From Tenodera sinensis (taxonomy: Eukaryota; Arthropoda; Insecta; Mantodea; Mantidae), in NCBI GenBank assembly GCA_030765045.1, contig CM060966.1, forward strand, positions 66,027,921 to 66,091,920: a stretch of DNA of 64,000 nucleotides. Direction: 5' to 3'. A program made the position numbers and the translations under genes. Below are positions 10,740-21,150 of this stretch, piece by piece (the first letter of the stretch is position 1; every line of letters begins with the position of its first letter). Below the pieces are notes generated by a model, which was not told the DNA's origin, did not search any database, and saw only the letters and a list, made by a program, of their open reading frames with translations.

Positions 10740-11160
10740 CAATGTAATTGGGACATATGCTCTCTAATTTCTCATCTGGTGCTAGTCGGCTTATGCGCAG
10801 TTATACGACAGTTCACCTCCTCTTTTATCTCGCCTCAGTGTATTTCCCATATGGTAACTAAAGTAAATCAATCTGTGATCACTAGAGGTAAAATCTCAGC
10901 CTACTTTCCAATCAGTTTGGCTTCAGATCTAACAGTACAAACAGCACTATCAATATTGGATGTTATTCTTGCTCTATTTTCCTATTTAGGTATGTTATTG
11001 CCTTCATTGTTTATTATTAAATTTAATACTGCAATAACTTTTTCTAATTTCTTACGTTTTTCATCCTTGTACTCACTAAACTACCACCCTGATTTTACAT
11101 TTTCGTCACAGATATGTAAAATTTTTAAGTCTGGTTAAGTTCTGGTAATGTTTTTAATTT
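10740..11160 (-). pseudogene. Possible LINE endonuclease fragment
   Basis: On the minus strand a frame reads SDHRLIYFSYHMGNT near 10880-10840, matching the final SDH motif of LINE endonucleases, with a TVRSEAK-like region upstream in a different frame. Stops and frameshifts abound. It could be the 5' remnant of an old jockey-like LINE. The + strand ORF here (10716-11138) looks like noise. Confidence 0.35.
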
Positions 11161-12651
11161 TACCTATAAAGGATTCAATGGGAAGCCTAAATTGAAAGTA
11201 GTGATTTGCCACAGTAAGTGAATTTTCCACCTTGAGTAATAATTTCTTAGCTGTTAGTGTGTGTATCATTGAACTATGTAATATTGCCAACTTGTAGATT
11301 TGGGTTCATAATCATCATTCCATTGGACTTTCCCTTGTACTAGTTTGTTCTTGCCATACATGATGCACAGTCCATTTTACCATTTGTCAAATAATGCCTC
11401 TGACTACCTGAAAGATCCAAATTCAATTCCTCTGAAGCTTTTTATAGTTTCTAACATCACTAATCTACTTCTTTGTTCATTTATTTGTCCAATTTTAGTA
11501 ATATTATACTCTTTGCAAACTTATATTTTGCTTCCTATAAATAACATATCCCACATTTGCAAATGAGTAATGTTTACTGCTGATTTAGATTCTTACTCAA
11601 TTAATTCTCTGGATAACTTATGTACTGGGCTAGCTGTATATTGTTGTTTCTCTGTTGTACTGGTGGCGACTTTGGTTTTTAAGTTCAACATTTCTCTTCT
11701 CTGATGTTTAATCTTATTGCTTAACACATTAAGAATTGTACTAAAACTATTTTCTTTGTTATAATTTGTTGTAATTTTGTTTCGTATTGGGCTTCTCTAT
11801 AGCTTGATTATACTTAAATGGAGTATGATCATTTATGGATTGGCTAATTGGTGTTTTAACTGTTGCTGTTTAGATTGACTTGCTCCATCATGGCGAGTTT
11901 GTACTTAGCAGTGAAGGCCAGGAGCGGCTATTGAAAGGGGGCTCAAGGGCGGTGTGCCCCCAATTAAAAACTGAAAACTATATTTTTTGGTCTTAATATG
12001 TCCGTTATATGGGTATACTTGTACACAAATTACGTTGTTCCGTTTTTCTCCTATTTAATATGCTAATTTTTAAGATGACGATCTGTCAGACTCGAGTTGT
12101 GACAGCCTGGGCACTTTCTGGTCTGTTTTTGTCGATAACCATGACAACGGCATAGCTATAAGGTTATCCCACTCTCTTAGTTAAGACCAGTATAGGACTG
12201 AGAAAAATGAGCCCGGGTGTTATAATTGTGTTTGAAATGATAACTAGTGAGTTTTATTTTAGCAGTTGACTGCATTGCTTTTTGTTTAAATAGAAGGAGA
12301 AAAAGTTTGTTCAGTAGTGTTCCTTAATAAATGCTGTTAAATTTATACATTTACTTATAAATAAGGCCTATTTCCATCATCTGGTGACTGTGACAGGACC
12401 TTATTTAAGTGTGGAAAAGTCACGTAAAGTAAGAAGTGTTACAAGACGGCATTTACACGAATAGACAATGAAATAAAAACCGAGTTGGATTCTGCCGAAT
12501 CGTCATGTACTTTGGAAGCCCAGACAAACTTCCAGCCGTCTGCCGCAACGATAACATTTCCAAGAATTAAAAGGTAGCTTTTAGATTTGTAATTACTGTG
12601 GTGTTACTCGTAATTTCTGAAGTGTGAGAAGGAGACAATAATTTAATTGCA
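11161..12651. other. No gene recognised
   Basis: AT-rich sequence with no convincing ORF or RNA. The short segment 11915-11960 (GGAGCGGCTATTGAAAGGG... then a C-rich GTGCCCCC) is reminiscent of a hAT terminus and could be the left end of the hAT-like gene that follows at 12652, but I found no matching right end. Confidence 0.4.
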
Positions 12652-12750
12652 ATGCCGAAGGAGAAGACGAGTAAAGCATATTTGCTTCAGCAATGGACTG
12701 AAAGAGATCCTACTCTAACAACAGATGGATGCCAAGAGTCTGAAAAGCAC
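12652..12750 (+). CDS. CGGBP1-like gene, exon 1
   Basis: 33 codons from ATG; donor CAC|GTAAGT at 12751; phase 0. Upstream context AATTGCA-ATG. Intron 1 is only 108 bp. Confidence 0.55.
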
Positions 12751-12858
12751 GTAAGTTTTGTTTTTGTATTTTTACGATATTTTAAAACTCATTGTGATTT
12801 TTGAGTTAGTGATTGTTTCTGTTTAATTTAAAAACATTATTTTGTATCATTTTTATAG

Positions 12859-13035
12859 GTGTCCTGCAACAAACATTTTTCGAAAGATATCTGCAGAGCA
12901 TTGGTTTCAGCCAGCGTACCTTTGCATAAGTTAAATAATGTAGAATTTCGGACATTCCTGGAGAAGTATTCTGGACTAAAAGTTCCTGATGAATCAACAA
13001 TAAGGAAAAGCTACCTTGGCAAACTTTATGAAGAG
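12859..13035 (+). CDS. CGGBP1-like gene, exon 2
   Basis: 59 codons, VSCNKHFSKDICRALV at the start to LGKLYEE; acceptor AG at 12857-12858, donor GTAAGT at 13036. Intron 2 is 649 bp. Phase 0 at both ends. Confidence 0.6.
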
Positions 13036-13684
13036 GTAAGTTTAAACATTTATTTAATGAAATTAGTTTCGGTGTCAACTATCTCCTCTCCCTCACCCCA
13101 ATAGTTTGAGCTCTATAAAAACATGTCCATTATTTAAAACTTTTAAGTGTATCATACCAAATTATTTTAAAATGAAAACAAAATTGTATAGCCTGTAGCG
13201 CCACTAAGTTCGATTTAGTTTTTAATAAAGTCTTTAAGGGAATGTACCAATGAAAATTGCCCGAAGTCTGAAAAAATGTCAAAAAAGCATTGTGTTCCTA
13301 CAAAATTCTCCATTTTTAATAGTTTCTGAATCCACTTTATTTTTGGCCCAGCGAATGTTTCAGGATCGTAAGGACAGTTTTCAAATTATCTTGCAAATTG
13401 CACTTTGTGGGACATTTTGGCTATACGCCTTAAAATTGTTCTTTTGAAAATGAATAACTCTAGTTTTTTTTAGTTGAAAATTAATGAAGATATTGGACTG
13501 AAATTTGTAACACCATTATGTCTATACAATACGGACATGAAATGAAAACTTAAGCTAGATAGGATGGATAGTTTAGAAAACAGCAATGTCACTAGTGCAT
13601 TCCCTTAAATTTGATCCTCCAAAATGTAGTACCCCAATTACACCCCTGATCTTTACTAATTTTCAATAAAATAATTCTTTTCAG

Positions 13685-13918
13685 GTAATACAAGAAATAA
13701 GTGACGATATCGGCAATTCAAACTTGTGGTTGTCTGTAGATGAAACAATCAGCTCATGTGGGAGATTTAATGTCAATGTTGTCGTGAGAAAAATGACTGA
13801 ATCTGAACCAGGAACACCCCATCTCATTGTATCCAGGGTACTGGAAGAAACAAACCATTTGACGATTGCTAGGGTTGTTTGTGATGTGTTACGTGCTTTG
13901 TGGCCTATTAAGGAATGA
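13685..13918 (+). CDS. CGGBP1-like gene, exon 3 up to premature stop
   Basis: 77 codons from VIQEISDDIGN to ALWPIKE, then TGA. The family continues well beyond this point, and the continuing fragments downstream show the stop is a mutation. Acceptor AG at 13683-13684. Confidence 0.6.
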   Translation, partial: VIQEISDDIGNSNLWLSVDETISSCGRFNVNVVVRKMTESEPGTPHLIVSRVLEETNHLTIARVVCDVLRALWPIKE

Positions 13919-14720
13919 AAAACTCTTGGTGATCATTACAGAGGCAGCACATACATAACTAAGCCTGCTAAAGTTTTGCAGGTATTTTATCGCAAGGCAG
14001 TTCATATGACTTGTTTAGCGCATGCTCTTCACTGCTCGGCAGAGGAAATTTGAGCGAATTTTCCAGAAGTAAATGCCTTAATTTCCTCTGTAAAAAAGTG
14101 TTTGTTAAAGCGCCGTCAAGAGTGAAGTTATATACTGATATGATGCAAGCTATTCGTTTACCTCCAGAGCCAATTCTGACAAGATGGGGTACATGGATTG
14201 AAGCAGCTTTATATTACATGACTATTTAGAAGATGTGAAAAAAGTTCTTGACGTGATGGACAAACGTGAAGCAGCAAGTATCCCTATTGCAATTGGTGCC
14301 TGCAATGAGAAGAGTCTCCAGAGCAAATAAGGGTTTATTAAGGCCTATTTTAGTGAACTCCCAGCCACAATCAAACGTTTGGAAGAAAAAGAGATGCCTC
14401 TATCTTCTGTACTGCAGGTATACGAAACGGCTGTCGCCGGAGACATTCCAGGAGAAATAGGAAAGTCTCTTTGTAATAAAATTGAGAAAATTGAAGCAAG
14501 GAATCCAGGTTTAATGTTTCTCCGGGATGTGAATACGGTGCTACAAGGAGAATCTGAAAAGCAACTTAATGCTTATTCTGCAAGTGACATAGCCTCGTTT
14601 CGTACTGTCCAGTGACTTCATATGAAGTAGCGAGATCTTTCTCTTTATTTAAAATTTTAAGTTACAGAAGGAAATCGCTTCTTCCAGAAAACTGTGAAAA
14701 ATATTTATTTGTTTATTGCA

Positions 14721-15575
14721 ATAGAAACTGAATGTTAAAATAGAGAGAGAGAGTTAGAAAGAGAGGGGGGGGGGGACAGTAAAAAGTATTAATTTTGTTA
14801 AATTCTGAGATTAAGAATAAATTTAAAAACACCAACAGTAAGTTTGTTGGCATAAATAAATAATAAATTTACTGTTCCATTATTTCATCAGAATTAATAT
14901 CTGAAAGTTGAAATATTTAATTTAAGTACTTAATTTTTATGTCAAAATAGATTGAGAAAGTGAAGTAACAAGTAATAAAAACTTTTAATGACTTGGTTTA
15001 AGAATAAACTTACAATCTGATTAATTCATCTCAATTAATAAACATGAAAAAGTTAAAATAATGTATTTTATTCTTTGTGCATATTTTGAAGCTTTTAGAG
15101 CATATTTAGCAGGTTTTTAGTGCATAGATGCATGTGTATATCCATACTTTATAGTGCATATAAATCTGGGCTCTACTGATGCGCGTATTAGTGTATTCTA
15201 AAATAGTTCAGTTTTGTTCTTGTGTTATGTTTGTAAGCATTTATAGTTTTTCTTCTTTGTGCATGCTTACTATATCCTTGAGACATTCTTCTATATTAGG
15301 TTCAGTCTTAAGTTTGTCCGCGTCAAAACAAACCCACGTGACCAGTGCACCGTGGTACAACAGGGTAGCAATGCGTGCAGGGAAGTAGTCCCATCCTAGT
15401 AATCTGAGTTTTAGAGTGAATTTATCGTTAAATGATGTAATATTCTACACAGATACCTAAGAGTTTAATTAACGCTGATGTATACTGATAAACAGAGTTA
15501 CAAGTTCCAACATGCAACTCGTGGAATTACCTGATATCTGAGTATTGTTTACAGCAGCAGTTTCTATTTAGAATC
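14721..15575. other. No gene recognised, SINE tail inside
   Basis: Contains a (GA)/poly-G tract at 14740-14776 and, at 14826-14872, a truncated S1 SINE 3' end (AAAAACACCAACAGTAAG, then a TTTGTTGGCATAAATAAAT-type tail). The rest is AT-rich and without ORFs of interest. Confidence 0.5.
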
Positions 15576-15803
15576 ATGGCGGACGGTCGCGGTGAATTTG
15601 CTCTTGCGTCTTCGTCGACCTATGCAAAGCATAACGCGGGAAAACCATTGACTAGTGGTGAAAAAACAATAGTGTTTAACGTGTATTATAAGTTGTGTGA
15701 GAAATATCCAACTGTTCCCGTCAAAGAAGTAGCGAAATTAACTTCTGAGTTCACCAGTGTTTCGAGTACCAGTATAAACAGTGCTCGCAAAGAAAACCAA
15801 TAA
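15576..15803 (+). pseudogene. DNA transposase N-terminal fragment
   Basis: 75 codons from ATG: MADGRGEFALASSSTYAKH, then GEKTIVFNVYYKLCEKYP, VKEVAKLTSEFTSVSSTSI. This looks like the N-terminal helix-turn-helix of insect IS630/Tc1-type (DDE_3) transposases, which commonly begin MADGRGEF. The catalytic domain is absent: the frame stops at 15803 and nothing similar follows before the next element. Family is recalled, not searched. Confidence 0.55.
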
Positions 15804-16056
15804 TTATGACATGTGCATCGTTTATTTTGTTGTGACTATCAATTTTATCGTCTCTAGTTACATGTTAGTCACTCTTTAAATTGACGGAATAAGGGATCGT
15901 ATCCTTTCTGTTACGTATCGCATGCACTCACCACGTGGTTGTGACAGTATTCCTGGCGCGAATGGCGGAAGGATACATTACAACTGTGAACTGGCCACCT
16001 GGGTTCAGTTTCGCGCGGATCAACCTTAGAATGAATAGATAGTATGTATATATATA

Positions 16057-16149
16057 TATAGGGTGTAAATGAATAACACCACATGAATTTTACTGGTAAT
16101 AGAGGGTTCATAGACAATGAATTTGAGATAGGAAACCTATGGTCTAGGA
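16057..16149 (+). repeat. Left long TIR
   Basis: About 93 bp matching the reverse complement of 19507-19598 with roughly ten mismatches by eye. Confidence 0.8.
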
Positions 16150-16249
16150 TTGCAAATTACAGAGCTAAGCCTTAAAATTGTTTGAGCTTATGCATGCCAC
16201 TGATCATGTCCACTGCAGTTGTAACGCGTGATAAGGGAGCAAGCGGGCG

Positions 16250-16345
16250 AACTCTGTAGCCTGCCTGTTTAGCGTAGTGGTTATGGTGCCATGATGTAGA
16301 GCTACGCACCTATTAAAAGTGCAGGTTCAAATACACATCAGCTCA
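16250..16345 (+). repeat. tRNA-like module beside pyrimidine tract
   Basis: Contains an A-box-like TAGCGTAGTGG at about 16271 and a B-box-like GGTTCAAATAC at about 16324, spaced as in a tRNA. It is followed at once by the pyrimidine tract. It has a mirror counterpart at 19140-19230. Looks like a tRNA-derived module rather than a working tRNA gene. Confidence 0.6.
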
Positions 16346-16632
16346 TATTTTTTATCCTCTTTATTTCTTTCTTTCTCTCTTTTTTCTCTTTCTTTCTTTC
16401 TCTCTTTCCTTCTCTCTTTTTTTTTCTTTTTTCTTTCCTTCTTTCTTTCCTTCTTTCCTTCTCTTTTTCTTTCATTCTCTCTTTCTCTCTCTTTGTCTCA
16501 CTCTCTCACTCTTTCTCTTTCTTTCCTTTCTTCCTTCCCTCCCTCATTAACTCCCCCCTTCCCTCCCTCTTTCTCCCTCCCTTCTTTCCTTTTTTTCTTC
16601 CTCCCTTCCTTGCTCCCTTCTTTCTTTCTTCA
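16346..16632 (+). repeat. Polypyrimidine (CTTT/CCTT) tract
   Basis: About 290 bp of C and T in degenerate CTTT, CCTT and CTCT units. The long serine/phenylalanine/leucine open frame across it is an artefact of composition. Confidence 0.95.
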
Positions 16633-16979
16633 TAGGTGCATGCTTAATTTAATTTGATTTGTAGGAAACATTTGTGTCGCCTTGTAATTTTTCGTTTAAC
16701 TAGTGTTTAAGCTTTTTGATTCAAGTGTGTTTTTAACTATTATTTATACTTGTATAACCTACAATAGTAGGTGCACGCTGACAACTTCGTTTTCACTTAT
16801 ATGAGATGGTTCAAGCCTAACTAGCAGCTTACAAACAAGTAAATAATGAATAAGCACTTGAAACAGCTACATGCGATTGAATTATTATAAACATGTTGAA
16901 TTGATGTTAACATTATAATACAACAGGTAGACACAAGCAAAATAAAGGTAACGAAATAAATAATGAATAAGTGCAGGTT

Positions 16980-17578
16980 TCATATTTTGGTACCTCAATT
17001 AAATCTGATAATTTGAGCGATATAATAAGAGAAAGAATACAGGTAGGGAATGAGCTTATTATTTCAAATAAAAAGATTTTCTCTAATAGAATAATAACCA
17101 GAAATATTAAACTGAAAGTTTATACACCATTAATAAGCTAGCAGTAACCTATGGATCTGAGGTTTGATGTACCACAATATATGATGAAAAGACTTTGTGA
17201 TCTTTCGAGAGAAAAACACTCCGAAAAATGTAAGGGCCTGTACATTGTGGTGCACCCAATTGGGGAGTGAGAAACAATCAAGGGAATAAATTATTTAATA
17301 GGTCAAGATACTGTTATATGAAATCCCAGAGACTTAGATGGTGGGACACCTGGAAAGAATGGAGGATGAGCGGAATCTAAAGCAAATGCAAAAGAGGAAA
17401 ATATTTTCACAAAGAAGGAAAAGCACAAGGTGGATGGGTTGTGTGTAGGAAGATCTTGCTGCAATGACAGTCAGAGGCTGGAGAAGGAAGGTGTGTGATA
17501 GACGAGAATGGAAGAAAATAGTAGGGAAGGTCAAGGCCCCATCGAGCTGTAGAGCCATAAAAAATGAAGGTACAGATT
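16980..17578 (+). pseudogene. RTE-like LINE, RT C-terminal remnant
   Basis: Frames read RIITRNIKLKVYTPLIS, VTYGSEV, DEKTLxSFERKTLRKIC and, after shifts, MTVRGWRRKVCDRREWKKIV (from 17465). These are the conserved tail motifs of RTE-type reverse transcriptases ('RPVVTYGSETW', 'RGWRRKAQDRREWRKIVEEAK'). The catalytic domain is missing. It sits between the left tRNA-like module and the transposase of the surrounding TIR element, so it is either a later insertion or captured sequence. Confidence 0.65.
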
Positions 17579-18637
17579 TCAAAGGAACTGCTCAAAATGG
17601 TGACCTTCAACATCGATGCATAGGCGACATCGACACAGAAATGATTCACGAACCCTGTTGAGCATTCCTGGTGCGTTGCGAATCTCATCACTGGCTGCAA
17701 TAATGCGGGCAACCAGCGTCCCCTCAGAATCAATTAACGATGAATATACCATGGTTTGAAGATGACCCCAGAAAAAGAAGTCCATGGGATTGAGATCTGG
17801 CAAATGAGGTGGCCAAGGCATGGTAGGACTGCCTCTTCCGATCCAACGATTGGGGATGACTATTTAAATGCTCCCGTACAGTTATAGCATAATATGCAGG
17901 ACCTCTGTCATGTTGGAAATGCAGTCGAGCACGAACATCAAGCAGCACTTCTTCTATAAGGGCGGGCAGTACCTCCTGCAGAAATATTTTATAAGTGTTG
18001 CCACACAATCGAGGAGGAAGAAGGTACGGCCCAATGACGTGATCAGAAATAATACCAGCCCATATGTTCACCATAAACTGCTGTTGGTGGCTCTTCTGAA
18101 CAGTGGCATGGGGGTTTTCGTATGCCCATATGTGGCTATTCTTGTAGTTCAGAATCGGCCCATCCCTGGTAAACGTGGCTTCATTGGTGAACAACACCAC
18201 CACTGAAAACAGTTCCAGTGGCTGCCTTAAGGCCCATTTGCAAAACTGCAAGTGTAACTCACAATCTTCCGCAGTTAAGCCTTGCACCTTTTGCAGATGG
18301 AAGGGGTAGAGCTGCTCCTCATGCAAAACTTGCCATACACTTGTGTGGTTGACACCCATGGTATGTGCAATAGCACGGGTGTTGGTTGACGGTTCCTGTT
18401 TCGGTAAATGCATTACGTCTTCTTCAAACTCTGAAGTGCAATGGGTATGTCTTGCACCATAGAACCACATTCTTTCAAACACCGATCTACAGATTCGAAA
18501 GTAGTCCGATGGGGCTGCCGTCTATTGGGATATCTTCTTTCACTGTAAATCCGTGCAGATTGCAGAACAACCTTCTGCTTTGCCATACACTAGGTGCATG
18601 TCAGCAAATTCGGTAAAAATGTGATTTTGCTCCATGT
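17579..18637 (-). pseudogene. DUF4817/mariner-like transposase pseudogene
   Basis: The start is probably at 18637 (MEQNHIFTEFADMHLVYGKA), the usual N-terminus of DUF4817 transposases, followed by a frameshift near 18560 to RRYPNRRQPHRTTFESV. The main body (18440-17850) has NHTSVWQVLHEEQLYPFHL and the catalytic core: LFTNEATF, where the first catalytic Asp is Asn, and HFQHDRGPAYY with the second Asp. Another frameshift near 17850 leads to MPWPPHLPDLNPMDFFFWG with the third Asp. At least three frameshifts plus D-to-N make it inactive. Confidence 0.82.
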
Positions 18638-19094
18638 TCCCACAGTACCTATTTCACTGTTTCAGTGCAATGTTACTGTGTGCTGAAGTAATAGAAAATG
18701 AGACATGGGTGACTCACGTAGAAAACAGTCACCACATGGTGGTGTTAGTGTCTTCCAGGTTTATTAAGGTCACCTATTGGCAGTAATGGACATTTATCAT
18801 GCTAACATGTAACACTCTGCTAACACTCTTTTGGGGAGTCGCAGTACTTTGTGCTATTATTTGGTTTCAATGTTTTCTGAACTGTTTACAGCAGGCCAAC
18901 TGTTAGCTTGAAAATTGCTCTTATTGACACGGCCAGCTATAGCCAACAGACAGCTTCAGACTAATAGCAATACATAACCCTCCAGCCTAAGGCATCAGAT
19001 GTGAGGAGAAGCAAAAGTAAACAATACTCTTTGCATTGCATATGATGGTCGTATTTTGCCATTTTAAAGCAAACACACAGCATTGCTCTCAAAA

Positions 19095-19230
19095 TGGAAA
19101 AGAAAGGGGAAAGAAAAAGAAAAAGAAGGGAAAAAAAGTTTATCTCCTCTGCGGGTTTGAACTCGTTTTCTCGGGCTTATTAGCTCCACAGTCAGTTGCC
19201 ATAACTGCATGGCCAAAGCACACGTTTGAC
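19095..19230 (-). repeat. tRNA-like module with purine tract, mirror of 16250-16632
   Basis: On the minus strand, GGCCATGCAGTTATGGCAACTG then GAGTTCAAACCCGC (B-box-like) leads into a pyrimidine tract (purine on +, 19095-19140). Upstream of it, on the minus strand, GCATGCCACTG is also found upstream of the left module (about 16193). Confidence 0.55.
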
Positions 19231-19506
19231 AGCAGCACTTTAATTCTGTAGCCGCTTGCCACAGCCTGTTCTCCATTGCAGTGGCATGCAGCCGCATGTT
19301 AAGTCTCCAATTTAAGCGCTTTTGGTAATGCTACAATTTAGAAATGTTTCTTCCGAGAGACAGCAGATAGGCTTTACTGAGTTCCTAATAAGCACTTTTT
19401 TTTTCAATTACAGTGGATAATATTGACATATTTCTTACTGGTTATGGTTTATTGGACACAATTTCTAATTACTTTGAATACGTATAGCTTATTAACTTGA
19501 CGTCAT

Positions 19507-19598
19507 AGACCATTGGTTTTCTATCTCAAATTGATTGTCTATGAACCCTCTATTATCAGTAAAATTCATGCGATGTTATTCATTTACAGCCTTTGTAT
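19507..19598 (-). repeat. Right long TIR
   Basis: Inverse of 16057-16149; shares ATAGAGGGTTCATAGACAAT on the opposite strand. Confidence 0.8.
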
Positions 19599-19646
19599 AT
19601 ATACAGGTTAATGTGATTCTGAGTCTTTTAAAACTACTTTTCTAAT

Positions 19647-20025
19647 TATTATTTATTTATGCCAACAAACTTACTGTTGGTGTTTTTAAACACACAAGCC
19701 GTGTGTGGGCAAAGGTTGAGAGGTAGAACTGGAACTTAAAAATTCAATGCCACAACTGGGATTTGAACCACAGACCTTCCGCTTACCGGGCGGATGCTCT
19801 ACCACTAAGCTATTGTGACAAACTGCCAGAATGGCATTAAATTCTCAAACCAGTTCGTATTTCTCCTGGTAAACCACAAAGGCAGTCTCACATCGGAGAA
19901 TTTAATGCCATTCTGGCAGTTTGTCACAATAGCTCACTGGTAGAGCATCCGCCCGGTAAGTGGAAGGTCTGTGGTTCAAATCCCAGTTGTGGCATTGAAT
20001 TTTTAAGTTCCAGTTGTACCTCTCA
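19647..20025 (-). mobile_element. SINE family S1, inverted-module copy with TSD
   Basis: Flanked by the 12-bp duplication TACTTTTCTAAT (19635-19646 and 20026-20037). On the minus strand it starts GAGAGGTACAACTGG, runs through an antisense tRNA-like unit, turns over at about 19880-19890, and then carries a sense tRNA-like unit (TAGCTTAGTGG A box, GGTTCAAATCCC B box, anticodon-arm-like CCGCCCGGTAAGCGG). It ends with CACCAACAGTAAG, TTTGTTGGCATAAATAAAT and an AAT-rich tail. The two tRNA-like units form a near-perfect hairpin of about 120 bp per arm. Confidence 0.85.
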
Positions 20026-20120
20026 TACTTTTCTAATATTTCATTTATTGTATTATTACTTGAACATTGATTTGTTATTGCTGGTAAGGCAGATTTTTAA
20101 TTGCAGAATATTGCTAAGAT

Positions 20121-20235
20121 CAGAGGCATTGTGGCCGAGCAGTTAGACCATTTGCCTACTATCTAGGCAGGCCAGGTTCGATCCCAGGGACCCACATGTG
20201 GTATTTGTGGTGGACGAAGTAGTGTCTTTGCCATG
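20121..20235 (+). repeat. SINE family S2, tRNA-derived head
   Basis: GTGGCCGAGCAGTTAGACC (A-box region of a Leu/Ser-type tRNA) and CAGGTTCGATCCCAGGGACC (B box), followed by CACATGTGGTATTTGTGGTGG. A second copy lies on the minus strand at about 24650-24757 with the same TTTGTGGTGGA(C/T)GAAG(T/C)AGTGTC extension. The 3' end of this copy grades into a poly-G run at 20245-20268. Confidence 0.7.
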
Positions 20236-20352
20236 GGCATCGCGAACGGGGGGCAAGGGGGGGGGGGGCCATATAATATAATTAAAAAGTTGTTTTAGGC
20301 TTGTACCAATGGCTGCTGTCGTTCTATCAAAATTTGTTGTATTTGGGTCTAC

Positions 20353-21150
20353 TGATAATAGGGGAAACAGCTTATCAGCAGTTTCCAAGAATTCAATATG
20401 GCCGACATTACACAAATGCTGTGGACATTACATCAGAAAGCTGTACTGCAACCTGCAGTATAAAGGTATTATTTCTAACCTCAAAATATATCATAGTGTT
20501 AAAGTAACATACTTTCAAGCAATAATAATGTTTGAACATTATTACAACATAGCACATGATGATCCTACTCATCTTCAGCAAATCTGCAATTACACTTTTG
20601 GATAAAATCACTTCTAAATGCTAAATATCATGATATATTAAATAAGGAAAATTGAAGCTATTAACAGTGAAGCAACAAGGAGAACATGCAACATTACTAA
20701 GATAAGTGAAGTTTTTAGTTTCTAATTTGTTCTTACTTTAGAATCATGATATATATTTATTGTGCTACGGTGTTGCAAACACAAAAATAAAATCAACGGT
20801 AGCTATAACTGCATATAATGCTCTAAAACAATTCAAGGCAAAACCATGCACACATGAACAATATATTGGCATCCACAGATTAATTGATACGGCGTCTAAA
20901 CAGAATCATGTTTTAAAATCAATGGGCTTAAAAATAAGTGCTTCTGTGGCAACATAATGGTTGCAATAACACCAACTACGGCTGTAGCTTTACCATGGTT
21001 ATATTTTAAGGACAGTTGGCACTACTAATGCGGCCTAACAGATGGAATATCACCAAATATAACCAGACTGTGCTATAATGAGGGGAAATATCCCAGTTGG
21101 TTTTAGGGATATTCCAAAAAGCTGTTTCCTCTATATTCCAGCACCAGCAT
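20353..21150. repeat. MITE-like element M, copy 1
   Basis: Non-coding, about 800 bp, with imperfect terminal inverted repeats: left ATAGGGGAAACAGCTTATC, right (reverse) ATAGAGGAAACAGCTTTTTGG. Its interior is repeated at 24798-25898 (for example ATAACTGCATATAATGCTCTAAAA here and ATAACTGCATATACTGCTCTAAAA there). It has inserted next to or into a LINE RNase H fragment. No transposase. The target duplication is unclear, so I do not assign a superfamily. Confidence 0.65.

Larger units (their letters stand above)
12652..14720 (+). pseudogene. hAT-derived / CGGBP1-like gene, multi-exon, broken
   Basis: Three phase-0 exons join cleanly: 12652-12750 (ATG start, MPKEKTSKAYLLQQW, donor GTAAGT), 12859-13035 (acceptor TTATAG, donor GTAAGT) and 13685 onward (acceptor TTTTCAG). 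Exon 2 has DICRALVSASVPLHKLNN and STIRKSYLGKLYEE, similar to the C-terminal part of CGGBP1-type proteins derived from hAT transposases. Exon 3 begins the RNase H-like hAT core (NLWLSVDETISS, an Asp-containing first catalytic strand), then hits TGA at 13916. After that, pieces in changing frames still read as hAT core: LPPEPILTRWGTWIEAALYY (14150-14215), LSSVLQVYETAVAG, NPGLMFLRDVNTVLQGES, and a RSFSLFK-like dimerisation end near 14635. The usual BED zinc finger is not visible. The N-terminal 170 codons are intact with good splice sites, so a short transcript is possible. Confidence 0.68.
16046..19606 (-). mobile_element. Mariner-like element with long TIRs (DUF4817-type), decayed
   Basis: Arms at about 16057-16149 and 19507-19598 are inverted copies (GGGTGTAAATGAATAACACC against the reverse of GATGTTATTCATTTACAGCC, then ACTGGTAATAGAGGGTTCAT in both, allowing mismatches). 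The outermost bases on both sides are TATATATA. Inside lie a transposase pseudogene (minus), a piece of an RTE-like LINE, and on each side a tRNA-like module next to a pyrimidine (left) or purine (right) tract. Total about 3.56 kb. The TA-rich flanks make the exact ends uncertain. Confidence 0.75.

Noticed and set aside
12859..13035. Candidate upstream TAF1B exon
   Set aside because: Its phases (0/0) do not fit the TAF1B exon at 26448, and its sequence fits the CGGBP1/hAT type instead.
16319..16657. 112-codon open frame rich in Ser, Phe and Leu
   Set aside because: It is wholly within the polypyrimidine tract; composition keeps the frame open.
19740..20000. Possible true tRNA genes (Thr/Ala-like arms) in S1 copies
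   Set aside because: T33 is missing, acceptor stems do not pair, and the units belong to a SINE with tails and duplications.
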